A stretch of 64,000 bases of DNA from Flavobacterium panacagri (GCF_030378165.1 NZ_CP119766.1:2852001-2916000); one strand, 5' to 3'. Positions 23,166 to 33,300 are shown, numbered from the stretch's first letter. A program made the numbers and translations. The notes: generated by a model from the letters alone, not told the origin.

Positions 23166-24344
23166 ATGAGTTCAGATTCTAGCAAAAGGTACGCGCAAAG
23201 AGGTGTTTCGGCATCAAAAGAAGATGTGCACAACGCCATTAAAAATATTGACAAAGGTTTATTTCCGCAGGCTTTCTGCAAAATTGTTCCCGATTATTTA
23301 ACGCAAGATGCAGAGCACTGTTTGATTATGCATGCTGACGGAGCAGGAACAAAATCATCTTTGGCTTATATGTATTGGAAAGAAACTGGAGATCTTTCTG
23401 TTTGGAAAGGAATTGCTCAGGACGCCTTAATCATGAATATTGATGATTTATTATGTGTTGGAGCAACTGATAATATCTTGCTTTCTTCGACTATTGGTAG
23501 AAATAAAAACTTAATTCCAGCTGAAGTTATCTCAGCAATCATCAATGGAACAGAAGAATTAATCAACGAATTAAAATCTTTTGGCGTAACCATTCATTCA
23601 ACAGGAGGTGAAACGGCAGATGTTGGAGATGTGGTTCGTACTATTATTGTAGATTCTACAGTAACGGCTCGCATGAAACGTTCTGATGTGGTAGATAATG
23701 CAAATATTAAAGCAGGTGACGTAATTGTAGGTTTGGCATCTTTTGGACAGGCAACTTACGAGAAAAGTTATAATGGCGGAATGGGAAGCAATGGATTAAC
23801 ATCAGCACGTCATGATGTTTTCGGAAAATATCTGGCTAAAAAATACCCAGAAAGTTATGATGCAGCTGTTCCTGAAGAATTAATTTATTCAGGACAGGTA
23901 AATCTAACTGATGAAGTTGAGAACAGCCCAATCAATGCAGGTCAATTAGTGCTTTCTCCAACCAGAACTTACGCACCAATTATCAAGAAAATTTTAGATA
24001 AATATACTCCAGAAGATATTCACGGAATGGTACATTGCAGTGGAGGAGCACAGACAAAAATTCTTCATTTCGTACACAATTTACACATAATAAAAGATAA
24101 TTTATTTCCAGTACCGCCATTGTTCAAATTAATCCAAGAGCAATCTAAAACCGATTGGAAAGAAATGTATCAGGTTTTCAACTGTGGTCACAGAATGGAA
24201 TTATATGTTCCAGAAAATATTGCACAAGATATTATTGAAATTTCAAAATCATTCAATGTAGATGCGCAAATCGTAGGTAGAGTAGAAGCTTCAGATGCTA
24301 AAAAGCTTACTATTACGAGCGAATACGGAACATTTAATTATTAA
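23166..24344 (+). CDS. purM: Phosphoribosylformylglycinamidine cyclo-ligase (AIR synthase)
   Basis: This 392-residue enzyme closes the imidazole ring of formylglycinamidine ribotide with ATP to give aminoimidazole ribotide, in purine synthesis. Family features are RYAQRGVSASKED at the start, the nucleotide/metal-binding HADGAGTKSSLAY (about residue 55), MNIDDLLCVGA (about 90), STGGETADVGD (about 150) and HCSGGAQTKI (about 295). It is longer than the roughly 345-residue E. coli enzyme, as is usual in Bacteroidota. It is transcribed alone from a TAnnTTTG promoter, not in a pur operon. Confidence 0.93.
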   Translation: MSSDSSKRYAQRGVSASKEDVHNAIKNIDKGLFPQAFCKIVPDYLTQDAEHCLIMHADGAGTKSSLAYMYWKETGDLSVWKGIAQDALIMNIDDLLCVGATDNILLSSTIGRNKNLIPAEVISAIINGTEELINELKSFGVTIHSTGGETADVGDVVRTIIVDSTVTARMKRSDVVDNANIKAGDVIVGLASFGQATYEKSYNGGMGSNGLTSARHDVFGKYLAKKYPESYDAAVPEELIYSGQVNLTDEVENSPINAGQLVLSPTRTYAPIIKKILDKYTPEDIHGMVHCSGGAQTKILHFVHNLHIIKDNLFPVPPLFKLIQEQSKTDWKEMYQVFNCGHRMELYVPENIAQDIIEISKSFNVDAQIVGRVEASDAKKLTITSEYGTFNY

Positions 24345-24411
24345 TTTTTAAGATACAAAGAGGCAAAGGTTCAAAGTTGCAAAGGTTTGATCTTTTGTTT
24401 GAAATAATCTA

Positions 24412-24435
24412 AGAGACACACAAAAGTGTGTCTCT
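24412..24435 (+). other. Perfect 10-bp stem-loop between purM and next gene
   Basis: AGAGACACAC-AAAA-GTGTGTCTCT is followed by an AT-rich stretch rather than a pure T run. It is likely the end signal of purM transcription, or a leader element of the next gene. It overlaps the alternative GTG start at 24428, which argues against that start. Confidence 0.6.
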
Positions 24436-24454
24436 ATTTATAAATTTTAGAATT

Positions 24455-24811
24455 ATGTACGAATTACTTTTTTGGAGATATCTAGACGAAATTTACCTGA
24501 ACAATCAGGAAGTTTATGAAGCACTTATTGAAAAACAAGAAGTGGAAGGTTTGGCCGTTCTTCAAACAGAAGTAATTGTAAACAGAATCAATTCTATTTT
24601 TTCAGATTGGGAAAGAGTTGACGAAGACAGCTGGAAAAATCCAAAAGGAAAAGGAGCTTTTCAAGTCATCACAACTTCACAAAGCATAAAAATTGACTGC
24701 TACGGCACAGAAGGAAAAACCATGAATAAACTAGTAGATATCATGGAAGAATTCAAATGCCCGCTTTATGATCCGCAAGTTCCAGAACGTTACGATGAAA
24801 TGAGTGAGTAG
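24455..24811 (+). CDS. Conserved-looking small cytoplasmic protein, function unknown
   Basis: The start is placed at the ATG at 24455, giving 118 residues, because the GTG at 24428 lies inside a stem-loop. The sequence is acidic and well balanced (YELLFWRYLDEIYLNNQEVY; NRINSIFSDWERVDEDSWK; KTMNKLVDIMEEFKCPLYDP) with no signal or membrane segment. It reads as a compact alpha/beta fold of about 115 residues. I do not recognise the family. It sits downstream of purM, separated by a hairpin, so cotranscription is uncertain. Confidence 0.65.
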   Translation: MYELLFWRYLDEIYLNNQEVYEALIEKQEVEGLAVLQTEVIVNRINSIFSDWERVDEDSWKNPKGKGAFQVITTSQSIKIDCYGTEGKTMNKLVDIMEEFKCPLYDPQVPERYDEMSE

Positions 24812-24868
24812 GTTTTTTGTTTCAAGTTTCAGGTTTCAAGTTTGAAGTTTTTGAAATAGGAATTTCAA

Positions 24869-25489
24869 CTATCCATCTTTTAAAATCAAATTCTGTTCTT
24901 TTCTAAGTTTTACCACTAACTGATCAATAGATGTTTTGATTTTCTGCGGAAGCGTATTCCAATTTTGGTCTTTTTTGAAACTTCTGCAATAATCTAGATC
25001 ACATTCCACCGCGCGAATTACATATTTTTTGTTTTTGTAAACTGTAATAATTTTTACGCGTCTTATTTCTCCATATTCCGTTTTACTTCCATAAACAATA
25101 ACGGGATCAGTATAACCATCTCCATCAAGATCTGTAGTAGTGCAGTATTTTGTCCAGAACCAAATATTCGTTTCCTTCGGATCGTAATTTTCTAATAAAT
25201 CGTTAATTCGCCATTTTTCTAAAAAACCTCCGTGATCATTGACCACACAAACGGCTTGAATTTTGGTATTTAAAGTATCTTTATTAGAAATCGTTTTTTG
25301 ATTTTCGGCTAAAACCAATTCAAAAACACCACCTTTATCCTGAAATTCAAAAGCGCTGTAAATAGGAAAATCAGTTGTGTTTTCTAGTTCTCTTTCTTTA
25401 ATCTCTTCTTTGGTCAGTTTTTGACTTTCTACTTTTTGAGCGAAACAGCCAATAGAATTCAGTAACAGAAATAACACTATTTTTTTCAT
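24869..25489 (-). CDS. Secreted protein with a DLDGDG motif
   Basis: This 206-residue protein has a signal peptide (about 1-18, ending GCFAQ). Near residue 125 is CTTTDLDGDGYTDPVIVYG, resembling a single FG-GAP or calcium-binding loop as in repeat proteins. The rest is a beta-rich region (IRRVKIITVYKNKKYVIRAVE) and a basic helix at the end. It recalls the Bacteroidota family that includes M949_RS01915 of Riemerella, named for surface polysaccharide biosynthesis, but I cannot confirm this. Probably periplasmic. It converges on the gene at 24455. Confidence 0.6.
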   Translation of the reverse strand: MKKIVLFLLLNSIGCFAQKVESQKLTKEEIKERELENTTDFPIYSAFEFQDKGGVFELVLAENQKTISNKDTLNTKIQAVCVVNDHGGFLEKWRINDLLENYDPKETNIWFWTKYCTTTDLDGDGYTDPVIVYGSKTEYGEIRRVKIITVYKNKKYVIRAVECDLDYCRSFKKDQNWNTLPQKIKTSIDQLVVKLRKEQNLILKDG

Positions 25490-25617
25490 TTAAGATTTTC
25501 TTTTAAGAAAGCTAAGATATTCAAATAGAATTTAAGTTTAAATTTTTAAAAAACATGATTTTATTGTAATTTTCTAACCAAAAGTTACATTTTTAAATTT
25601 CTAAAACTAATCCAACT

Positions 25618-27903
25618 ATGAGGTTATTAATACTTTGTTTCTTGTTCTTTTACAGTCAGTTTATTAGTGCACAAAAAATTGTGACAACAGAAATTAATGA
25701 ACCGGTAGATTTTGTATATCCATTAATAGGAAGCGATTCTAAACCTGGTCTTTCCAACGGAAATACTTATCCAGCAATTGCATTACCGTGGGGAATGAAT
25801 TTTTGGACACCGCAAACAGGAAAAATGGGCGATGGCTGGATTTATACGTATGCATCAGATAAAATACGCGGTTTTAAACAGACACATGCACCATCTCCTT
25901 GGATGAATGATTACGGTCAGTTTTCGATTATGCCCGTTACTGGGAAACCTGTTTTCGATCAGGATCAAAGAGCAAGTTGGTTTTCGCACAAAGCAGAAAC
26001 GGTGAAACCTTATTATTACAGCGTTTATCTAGCAGATTACGATGTAACAACCGAAATTACACCAACAGAAAGAGCGGCTTATTTTAAATTTACTTTTCCT
26101 CAAAATGATAAATCATATGTTGTAATCGATGCATTTGACAAAGGATCTTATGTAAAGGTTATTCCTAATGAGAAAAAAATAATTGGTTATTCTACTAAAA
26201 ATAGCGGTGGAGTTCCTTCCAATTTTAAAAACTACTTTGTAATTCAGTTTGATGAGGCTTTTGAAGAAATCAATACTTTTAGCGATAAAACATTAAAAAA
26301 AGAACTAGAGTTAACTGCAGATCATACTGGTGCTGTCGTTGGTTTTAAAACTAAAAAAGGACAAGTTATTACCGCAAAAGTGGCTTCGTCTTTCATTAGT
26401 TTTGAGCAGGCAGAATTGAACCTAAAAGAAATTGGTTCTGAGAGCTTTGAGACAATCAAACAAAAAGGAAGAGAAATTTGGAATAAAAAACTAGGAACAA
26501 TTATTACAGAAGGCGGATCATTAGAAAAAAATAAAGTTTTCTATTCGTGTTTGTACAGAACAATGCTTTTCCCAAGAAAGTTTTATGAATATGATAAAGA
26601 GGGAAAAATAGTGCATTACAGCCCATATAACGGAGAAGTTGTTCCAGGGTATATGTTTACAGATACAGGATTTTGGGATACATTTAGAGCGTTGTTTCCT
26701 TTGCTCAATATTTTGCAGCCAGAACTAAATTCGAATATTCAGGAAGGATTATTAAATGCTTATAAAGAAAGTGGCTGGCTGCCAGAATGGGGAAGTCCAG
26801 GTTTGCGAAACGTGATGATTGGAAACAATTCGGCATCGGTAGTGGCAGAAGCTTATCTGAAAAACAAAGAAAAATATAAGTATGACATTGAAACATTGTA
26901 TCAAGCTTTAATTCACGGTGCAAACAATGAAGGGCCATTAAAAGCGGTTGGAAGATTTGGAGTTGATTATTATAATAAACTAGGCTATGTTCCTTATGAT
27001 GTTTCTATAAACGAAAATGCGGCAAGAACTTTAGAATATGCTTACGATGATTTTTCTATTTATCAACTCGGAAAAGCATTAGGGAAACCTAAAAAAGAAA
27101 TTGAGCTTTACAAAAAGAGAAGTTTAAACTATAAAAATCTTTTTGATCCAGAAACCAAATTAATGCGTGGTAAATTGGCAAACGGAAAATTCATGAGTCC
27201 GTTTAATCCGTTTAAATGGGGAGATGCTTTTACAGAAGGAAACAGCTGGCATTATACATGGTCGGTTTTTCATGATATTGACGGTTTGATTGATCTGATG
27301 GGAGGAAAAACTAAGTTTGTAGAAAAATTAGACGAAGTCTTTTCACTAGAACCTATTTTCGATGAAGATTATTATAAAGATGTAATCCATGAAATCCGAG
27401 AAATGCAGATTGCTAATATGGGACAATACGCACATGGAAACCAGCCAATTCAGCACATGATTTATTTATACGCTTACGCGGACGCGCCTTGGAAAACACA
27501 ATACTGGGTTCGTGAAACTATGAATAGAATGTATAAACCCACTCCTGATGGTTATTGCGGAGATGAAGATAACGGACAGACTTCGGCTTGGTATGTATTT
27601 TCGGCATTAGGATTTTATCCAGTTTGTCCAACTTGTAACGAATATGTTGTGGGAACTCCTTTGTTTAAAAAAGTGACGATTAATCTGGAAAATGGGAAAC
27701 AAATTGTAATTAATGCGCCAAAGAATAGCTTGGATAATAAATATATTCAGAAAACCTCGTTTAATGGAACTGAATATGATAAAAGCTATTTTACACATCA
27801 GGATTTAATGAATGGTGCGGTGATTGATTTTGAAATGAGTAATTCTGAAAATAAGACTGGAAAACCTAAAACAGCTCCGTTTTCACTTTCTAAAACAAAA
27901 TAA
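25618..27903 (+). CDS. GH92 family alpha-mannosidase, first of a pair
   Basis: This 761-residue protein has a signal peptide (about 1-18). It follows the GH92 layout: an N-terminal beta-sandwich (PLIGSDSKPGLSNGNTYPAIALPWG) and a C-terminal alpha/alpha barrel. Barrel motifs seen are GFWDTFRALFPL, EGNSWHY (about residue 540, holding the probable general acid Glu), AHGNQPIQHM, and GDEDNGQTSAWYVFSALGFYPV (about 650, with the metal/base acidic residues). GH92 enzymes are calcium-dependent exo-mannosidases. The linkage is not predictable from sequence. It is followed after 13 bases by a second GH92 and is probably cotranscribed with it. Confidence 0.93.
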   Translation: MRLLILCFLFFYSQFISAQKIVTTEINEPVDFVYPLIGSDSKPGLSNGNTYPAIALPWGMNFWTPQTGKMGDGWIYTYASDKIRGFKQTHAPSPWMNDYGQFSIMPVTGKPVFDQDQRASWFSHKAETVKPYYYSVYLADYDVTTEITPTERAAYFKFTFPQNDKSYVVIDAFDKGSYVKVIPNEKKIIGYSTKNSGGVPSNFKNYFVIQFDEAFEEINTFSDKTLKKELELTADHTGAVVGFKTKKGQVITAKVASSFISFEQAELNLKEIGSESFETIKQKGREIWNKKLGTIITEGGSLEKNKVFYSCLYRTMLFPRKFYEYDKEGKIVHYSPYNGEVVPGYMFTDTGFWDTFRALFPLLNILQPELNSNIQEGLLNAYKESGWLPEWGSPGLRNVMIGNNSASVVAEAYLKNKEKYKYDIETLYQALIHGANNEGPLKAVGRFGVDYYNKLGYVPYDVSINENAARTLEYAYDDFSIYQLGKALGKPKKEIELYKKRSLNYKNLFDPETKLMRGKLANGKFMSPFNPFKWGDAFTEGNSWHYTWSVFHDIDGLIDLMGGKTKFVEKLDEVFSLEPIFDEDYYKDVIHEIREMQIANMGQYAHGNQPIQHMIYLYAYADAPWKTQYWVRETMNRMYKPTPDGYCGDEDNGQTSAWYVFSALGFYPVCPTCNEYVVGTPLFKKVTINLENGKQIVINAPKNSLDNKYIQKTSFNGTEYDKSYFTHQDLMNGAVIDFEMSNSENKTGKPKTAPFSLSKTK

Positions 27904-27916
27904 ATTAAACCTAAAT

Positions 27917-30256
27917 ATGAATAAAAGTAATCTTGCAAAGTTTTTTAAAAGCATGTTGTCTCTGTTTTTAATGTTGAGTTATTTTAATGAAGCTTATGCA
28001 CAAAAAAAATCAGATAATCTTAAAAATCTAATTCAGTATGTTGATCCAATGATTGGAACGGCAAGAATGGGACATACTTATCCTGGTGCAACCGTACCTT
28101 TTGGAAGCGTACAGTTAAGCCCAGAAACCGATACGATTGCTTACAGCTTAAACGGAAAGTATAATGGCGAAGTTTATAAATATTGTGCTGGTTATCAGTA
28201 TGAAGATAAAACAATCGTAGGGTTCAGCCACACGCATTTCAGCGGAACAGGACATTCTGATTTAGGTGATTTTTTAATTATGCCGACAACGGGAAAATTA
28301 CAACTAAATCCAGGTGTTGCTTCGAAACCTTTATCAGGTTATAGATCGGCATTTTCACATGCAACAGAAAAAGCAGAACCAGCGTATTACAGCGTTTTTT
28401 TAGAAGATCATAAAATCAAAGCAGAATTGACGGCAACAACCCGCGTTGGAATGCATCAATATACTTTTCCAAAGTCTGATGACGCACATATCATTTTGGA
28501 TTTAACTTCTGGAATTTACAACTATGACAAAAAGAATGTTTGGACTTTTGTTCGAATAGAAAATGACACTTTGATTACAGGCTATCGCCAGACCAATGGA
28601 TGGGCTAGAACCCGAACTGTTTATTTTGCCATGTCTTTCAGTAAACCAATCAAAAGCTACGGACAAGCGGCACAGGAAAAAAGCGTGTACAGAGGTTTTT
28701 GGGGAAGATTTGACCAAACCAAAAATTTCCCAGAAATGGCAGGGCAAAACTTAAAATTGTTTTTTGATTTTGATACTAATGAAGCGGAAAAAATCAAAAT
28801 AAAAATGGCTTTGTCTCCAGTGAGTTCTGCAGGAGCTTTAGAAAATATGAAAAAAGAAACTCCTGATTGGGATTTTGAAAAAGTAAAAAAACAAAGTCAG
28901 GAAATCTGGAACAAAGAACTGAATAAAATTCAGGTAGAAACAATTCAAAAAGAAGATTTGGTTAATTTCTACACTGCGATGTATCATGCATTTCTCGGCC
29001 CTACAGAATACATGGATTTAGACCGAAATTATAAAGGTTTGGACATGAATGTTCACAAAGCAGAAAACTTTACCAATTATACCAGTTATTCGCTTTGGGA
29101 TACGTATCGTGCTTTGCATCCTTTCTTTAATATTGTCCAGGCAAGACGAAATGCAGATATGGTTAGTTCAATGCTGGCACATTCTGATCAGAGCGTACAT
29201 AAAATGTTGCCAATCTGGGCGCATTATGCTAATGAAAACTGGTGTATGATTGGATATCATTCTGTTTCTGTTGTTGCAGATGCTATCGTAAAAGGCAATA
29301 TTAGTTTTGATGCAGAAAAAGCACTTCAAGCTTGTGTCAATACGGCAAAAGTTCCGTATTACGACGGATTAGAATATTATATGAAACAAGGTTACGTTCC
29401 AGAAGACAAAAACGGAGCTTCGGTTTCTAAAACTTTAGAATATGCTTATGATGACTGGGCAATTGCGCAAGCAGCAAAGAAACTGGGGAAAACAGATATT
29501 TATAATGAATTCATTAAAAGAGCTGAAAACTATAAAAACGTTTATGACGCGAAAACGGGTTTTATGCGTCCAAAATTAGCTGATGGAACTTTTAAAAAAG
29601 AGTTTGATCCGCTTGATACGCATGGACAAGGTTTTATTGAAGGGAATTCGTGGAATTACAGTTTGTACGTTCCTCATAATCCATCAGAAATGATTAAGAT
29701 GATGGGAGGAAACGATCATTTTAAAGTTCGTTTAGATTCGTTGTTCAATATGCATCTTCCGGATAAATATTTTGAAAATACAGAAGACATTACAAGAGAC
29801 GGAATCATTGGAAATTACGTTCACGGAAACGAACCTTCTCACCACGTTGTATATTTATACAATTGGACAGATTCGCCATGGAAAGCGCAAGATAAAATCA
29901 GAATGATTTTGAAAAAAATGTATCGTAACGGAGCAGATGGTTTAGGCGGCAATGATGATTTTGGACAAATGAGTGCTTGGTATATTTTCAGTAGTTTAGG
30001 ATTTTATCCTGTTGCACCAGGTTCTGATGAATATGCTTTGGGAAGTCCGCTGGTAAAGAAAGGAACTTTCAATTTAGAAAATGGAAAAAGCTTTGAAGTC
30101 GAAACGGTAAATCAGTCTGATAAAAATGTATTTGTGAGTAAAGTACTTTTGAATGGAAAACAATTGGATAGGCCATTTTTAAAACATGCAGATGTAATGA
30201 ATGGTGGAAAAATTACATTTTATATGAGTGGAAAACCTAACAAAAAAGGATATTAG
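27917..30256 (+). CDS. GH92 family alpha-mannosidase, second of a pair
   Basis: This 779-residue protein has a signal peptide (about 1-29, ending AYAQ). It opens with YVDPMIGTARMGHTYPGATVPFG, the standard GH92 start, which is more canonical than in its neighbour. Barrel motifs are SLWDTYRALHPF, EGNSWNYSLYVPHN (about residue 575), HGNEPSHHVVYLYN, and GNDDFGQMSAWYIFSSLGFYPV (about 678). The two GH92s differ throughout and are probably not recent duplicates, so they may have different linkage preference. Together they suggest mannan or N-glycan trimming at the cell surface or periplasm. No SusC/SusD pair is adjacent. Confidence 0.94.
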   Translation: MNKSNLAKFFKSMLSLFLMLSYFNEAYAQKKSDNLKNLIQYVDPMIGTARMGHTYPGATVPFGSVQLSPETDTIAYSLNGKYNGEVYKYCAGYQYEDKTIVGFSHTHFSGTGHSDLGDFLIMPTTGKLQLNPGVASKPLSGYRSAFSHATEKAEPAYYSVFLEDHKIKAELTATTRVGMHQYTFPKSDDAHIILDLTSGIYNYDKKNVWTFVRIENDTLITGYRQTNGWARTRTVYFAMSFSKPIKSYGQAAQEKSVYRGFWGRFDQTKNFPEMAGQNLKLFFDFDTNEAEKIKIKMALSPVSSAGALENMKKETPDWDFEKVKKQSQEIWNKELNKIQVETIQKEDLVNFYTAMYHAFLGPTEYMDLDRNYKGLDMNVHKAENFTNYTSYSLWDTYRALHPFFNIVQARRNADMVSSMLAHSDQSVHKMLPIWAHYANENWCMIGYHSVSVVADAIVKGNISFDAEKALQACVNTAKVPYYDGLEYYMKQGYVPEDKNGASVSKTLEYAYDDWAIAQAAKKLGKTDIYNEFIKRAENYKNVYDAKTGFMRPKLADGTFKKEFDPLDTHGQGFIEGNSWNYSLYVPHNPSEMIKMMGGNDHFKVRLDSLFNMHLPDKYFENTEDITRDGIIGNYVHGNEPSHHVVYLYNWTDSPWKAQDKIRMILKKMYRNGADGLGGNDDFGQMSAWYIFSSLGFYPVAPGSDEYALGSPLVKKGTFNLENGKSFEVETVNQSDKNVFVSKVLLNGKQLDRPFLKHADVMNGGKITFYMSGKPNKKGY

Positions 30257-30284
30257 TTTTTTGACTTAATAAAAAGCTTTTAAA

Positions 30285-30647
30285 ATGGAGAATATTATAA
30301 TTGAAGATGTACTATTTTGGATGGATGGAGGGACGATAACTTTAAAAATGAAAAAAGATTCTTCAAATTTTTATGAGGTTGAATTTGTTCAAAAAATGAT
30401 ATTGGAGAAAGGAATAAGAAACCCTGATAAACGAGATCCCGGTAGTCTTTTGCTGAATAAAAAAGAAGTTGAAATTCGGTCTCCCTTAGAAAGACAGCTT
30501 CTTTTAGAAATTAAAATTGCTGAATTTGGGGCGGGGGTTGCTGTAAAAGAAAGAGATTCTATTAAAAGAGCAATATTGGAAGCCATAGATTTTGTGGAAT
30601 CGGAAGATTACATAAACATTGCAAAAAAAGTAGGTCGCATAAAATGA
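30285..30647 (+). CDS. Small protein of unknown function
   Basis: This 120-residue protein has no signal peptide and begins only 28 bases after the second GH92. It has two parts: a short beta-rich N-terminus (ILFWMDGGTITLKMKK-like) and a helical C-terminus (LLLEIKIAEFGAGVAVKERDSIKRAI). I recognise no family. Cotranscription with the GH92 pair is possible from spacing, but a cytoplasmic protein behind two exported enzymes gives no clear functional link. Confidence 0.5.
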   Translation: MENIIIEDVLFWMDGGTITLKMKKDSSNFYEVEFVQKMILEKGIRNPDKRDPGSLLLNKKEVEIRSPLERQLLLEIKIAEFGAGVAVKERDSIKRAILEAIDFVESEDYINIAKKVGRIK

Positions 30648-30785
30648 AAAATACATATGAAAAATCTAACAGATTTTTAAAACCTGTTAGGTTTACTAAA
30701 AATAGTAATTAATATAATTTGTGAATTCGTGGCAAATAACAAAAAAACTTCACGAAATTTGCACTTCAAATAAAGACAAGTAAGT

Positions 30786-31229
30786 ATGAAAATAAATTTA
30801 AAATCAGGAATTGATAAACTGCTTTTCGGAATGAAGCAGCATGATGTAACAGCGGCTTTAGGAAAACCTGATAAAAACTATAAAGACGAAGATGATAATG
30901 TGATTTTTGTATATAATGCCCACAAAATCAGATTGACATTTTATCAAGAAGAAGATCTGAAATTGGGATATCTAGTAGCTTCAAGTAATGATTTAGAAGT
31001 TTTCGGATTCAAATTAATCGGAAGAAAAATTGCTGATGTAAAAAAAGATTTAGCAACAAAAGGAATCACAAAATACAATCAGGAAACTTTTGATACTTTC
31101 GAAAACTATTTTAACGAAGACAACTGGTTTATCCTTCAAACAGAATTTGATGAGGTTGTAAAATTCGAAATAGGAGCAATCATAAATGATAAAGATGAAT
31201 TTGACTGGAAATTTCCTGTAAAGAAATAA
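30786..31229 (+). CDS. Small protein with BamE-like repeat motif, function unknown
   Basis: This 147-residue protein has no signal peptide. Near residue 14 is FGMKQHDVTAALGKPDKN, which fits the pattern seen in BamE/SmpA-type and DUF-type folds where a turn precedes a Gly-Lys-Pro. A related block appears near residue 75 (FGFKLIGRKIADVKKDLA), so the protein may be two copies of one fold. Lack of an export signal makes a Bam role unlikely. It is followed by a terminator at 31288-31318. Confidence 0.6.
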   Translation: MKINLKSGIDKLLFGMKQHDVTAALGKPDKNYKDEDDNVIFVYNAHKIRLTFYQEEDLKLGYLVASSNDLEVFGFKLIGRKIADVKKDLATKGITKYNQETFDTFENYFNEDNWFILQTEFDEVVKFEIGAIINDKDEFDWKFPVKK

Positions 31230-31287
31230 TGTATCAAAATCTTTTTCAAGGTTTTAAACTTTAACAAAGTTCTTAGAATGTATAAAA

Positions 31288-31318
31288 AAAACCGACAATC
31301 ACTTGTCGGTTTTTTTAT
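31288..31318. terminator. Terminator between converging genes
   Basis: AAAAACCGACAA with TTGTCGGTTTTT; both strands have U runs. It serves the genes ending at 31229 and 31333. Confidence 0.85.
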
Positions 31319-31332
31319 GTCTTTAAAAGAAA

Positions 31333-33189
31333 TTATCCTTTTAACCATGCATTTTTAAGTTTCTCTTTTGAAGCATCAGTAGCTTTAAAAGTTTCAGCTT
31401 CTTCGTAAGGTAATTTTACAGTTCCTTTTATAGTTTCTTCTTTAGTACCACGCTTAATTTTTAAAGTGATTGGATCATTTTCTTTCCAGTTTTCACTTTC
31501 AGTAATTAAATCATAAATGTTATCTAAATTGTATGATTTGTTGTTTACTGATAAAATTTTATCACCGCCTTTTAAGTTAAGGCTTTTGAAGAATTCAATT
31601 GATTCTGACTCTGGACGAACAGTAATTTCTTTTGTCGCTTTGTCGATAGTAATGTTTGGAATTTGCCCTTTAATGAATGGATTTCCTGGTTTTTTCTCAG
31701 TTGCTTTTCCTACACCAACTTTAGCTAGATAGAAATCGTAAGGAATTGGAGTTGTTCCTGCTACATATTTGTTTAGGAATTCACCCACTTCAGGATACGT
31801 TAAAGAAGTGATTTTAGCAAAAAGTTCCTCATCATTAAATGGTTTTTCAACACCATATTCGCTAGATAGTTTGTGCATTAAATCTAAAATACCTCTTTCT
31901 CCGTTGCTTTTCTCTCGAATGATGATATCAATACACATTCCGATTAAAGCTCCTTTTTGATATACATTTAAATATTGATCTTTATATGGCTGCTCTAATA
32001 CATTTTTACTCATTACAGTAAATGACATCGTATCATTTAATTGTTTAGCCTGCTCAATTTTATCAGCGATACGAGTGTAGAATTCCGCTTCATCGATCAA
32101 GCCCTGATTGATTTGGAAAAGGTTTGCAAAATATTCAGTAACTCCTTCGTACATCCATAAATGCTCAGACATTTTTGGTGCATTATAATCAAAAAACTGA
32201 ATTTCTTTTGAGTGAATAGTTAATGGTGTTACGATATGGAAGAATTCATGAGAAACTACATCTTTCATCGTTTCTACCAATTTTTCTTTAGGCATAGATT
32301 CTGGTAAAACTACTGTTGTAGCAGTTGGATGTTCTAAAGCTCCAAAACCATGTGCATCGTCTTTTGCCATGCTTGATAAATATACTAAAACACTATACTT
32401 TTTAGTAGCATTTACTGGACCTAAGAAGTTTTTCTGAGCAGTCATCATTGTTTTCATTTCCGGCGTGATGCTTTCTGCAGTATATTTTCCAGTTGGAGAA
32501 TAAACAGCAATCAGAATATCCATTCCGTTTACATTAAATGTAGTGTAATCTGGTTTAGCATACATAATAGGGTTTTCTACCAAAACAGCATAACGAGAAG
32601 TTTTAAATACATCTGATGTATTGCTTGCATCTTCATCTGTCATTGAAGTCGCTCCCCAAAGCGTCTCTGGATGCGTAATAGTAACTTTGTAAGGAACATC
32701 TAGTTTGTCTTGAAAATATCCGACAAAACCATGTGTGTTTACCATGAAGTTTTTGCCAGCATCAATGTTTGTTCCCGCAGGAGAGAAAACATCATCGTTT
32801 CCAAATCCAGTTCCTTTTTCAGTATCGAATGTATCGTTTACTAAATAAGTAATTTTTTTTAAAGTTTTTGCATTTGAGATTGACCAAGAATTATCGTCAA
32901 TTCTTTTTACCGTCAGAGCGTTTCCTTTAGCATCGAATGCTTTGAAATCTTCAGAGTATTTTCCGTAATTATCTGTAGAATAAGTTCCAGGAACAGTTTT
33001 AGGAATGCTGTAAACAATTTCATCTGTTTTAATGGCTGGAGGAGTAACAGTTACTAAAACTTTATCGTCTTTTACGTCAGTTAAATTAATGTTCACTTCT
33101 ACCGTATTGCTTTTAGCGGCTCCAGTGCTACCTGTTTTACAGCTCCAAAAAGTTACCGCTAGAGCTAAGGTGTAAAGTATTTTCTTCAT
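31333..33189 (-). CDS. M61-family metallopeptidase lipoprotein with PDZ domain
   Basis: The start is placed at 33189, giving 618 residues, because MKKILYTLALAVTFWSC is a lipoprotein signal and the extension from 33222 is not. The N-terminal region is a beta-rich PNP-like domain. The zinc site HEFFH is at about residue 318 and the third ligand Glu is in MYEGVTEYFAN about 25 residues later. A PDZ domain lies at about residues 520-600 (FKSLNLKGGDKILSVNNKS). M61 enzymes are glycyl-type aminopeptidases or PDZ-regulated envelope proteases. It probably acts on peptides in the periplasm. Single gene. Confidence 0.92.
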   Translation of the reverse strand: MKKILYTLALAVTFWSCKTGSTGAAKSNTVEVNINLTDVKDDKVLVTVTPPAIKTDEIVYSIPKTVPGTYSTDNYGKYSEDFKAFDAKGNALTVKRIDDNSWSISNAKTLKKITYLVNDTFDTEKGTGFGNDDVFSPAGTNIDAGKNFMVNTHGFVGYFQDKLDVPYKVTITHPETLWGATSMTDEDASNTSDVFKTSRYAVLVENPIMYAKPDYTTFNVNGMDILIAVYSPTGKYTAESITPEMKTMMTAQKNFLGPVNATKKYSVLVYLSSMAKDDAHGFGALEHPTATTVVLPESMPKEKLVETMKDVVSHEFFHIVTPLTIHSKEIQFFDYNAPKMSEHLWMYEGVTEYFANLFQINQGLIDEAEFYTRIADKIEQAKQLNDTMSFTVMSKNVLEQPYKDQYLNVYQKGALIGMCIDIIIREKSNGERGILDLMHKLSSEYGVEKPFNDEELFAKITSLTYPEVGEFLNKYVAGTTPIPYDFYLAKVGVGKATEKKPGNPFIKGQIPNITIDKATKEITVRPESESIEFFKSLNLKGGDKILSVNNKSYNLDNIYDLITESENWKENDPITLKIKRGTKEETIKGTVKLPYEEAETFKATDASKEKLKNAWLKG

Positions 33190-33300
33190 TTGTATATGTT
33201 TAGTTAATTGTATTTGTAACAAAAAGTATCGAAAAGTTACTAAAAAATTACATTAAATTAAAAAATAAAAAAAGCTCCTGAAAAACAAGAGCTTTAAATC

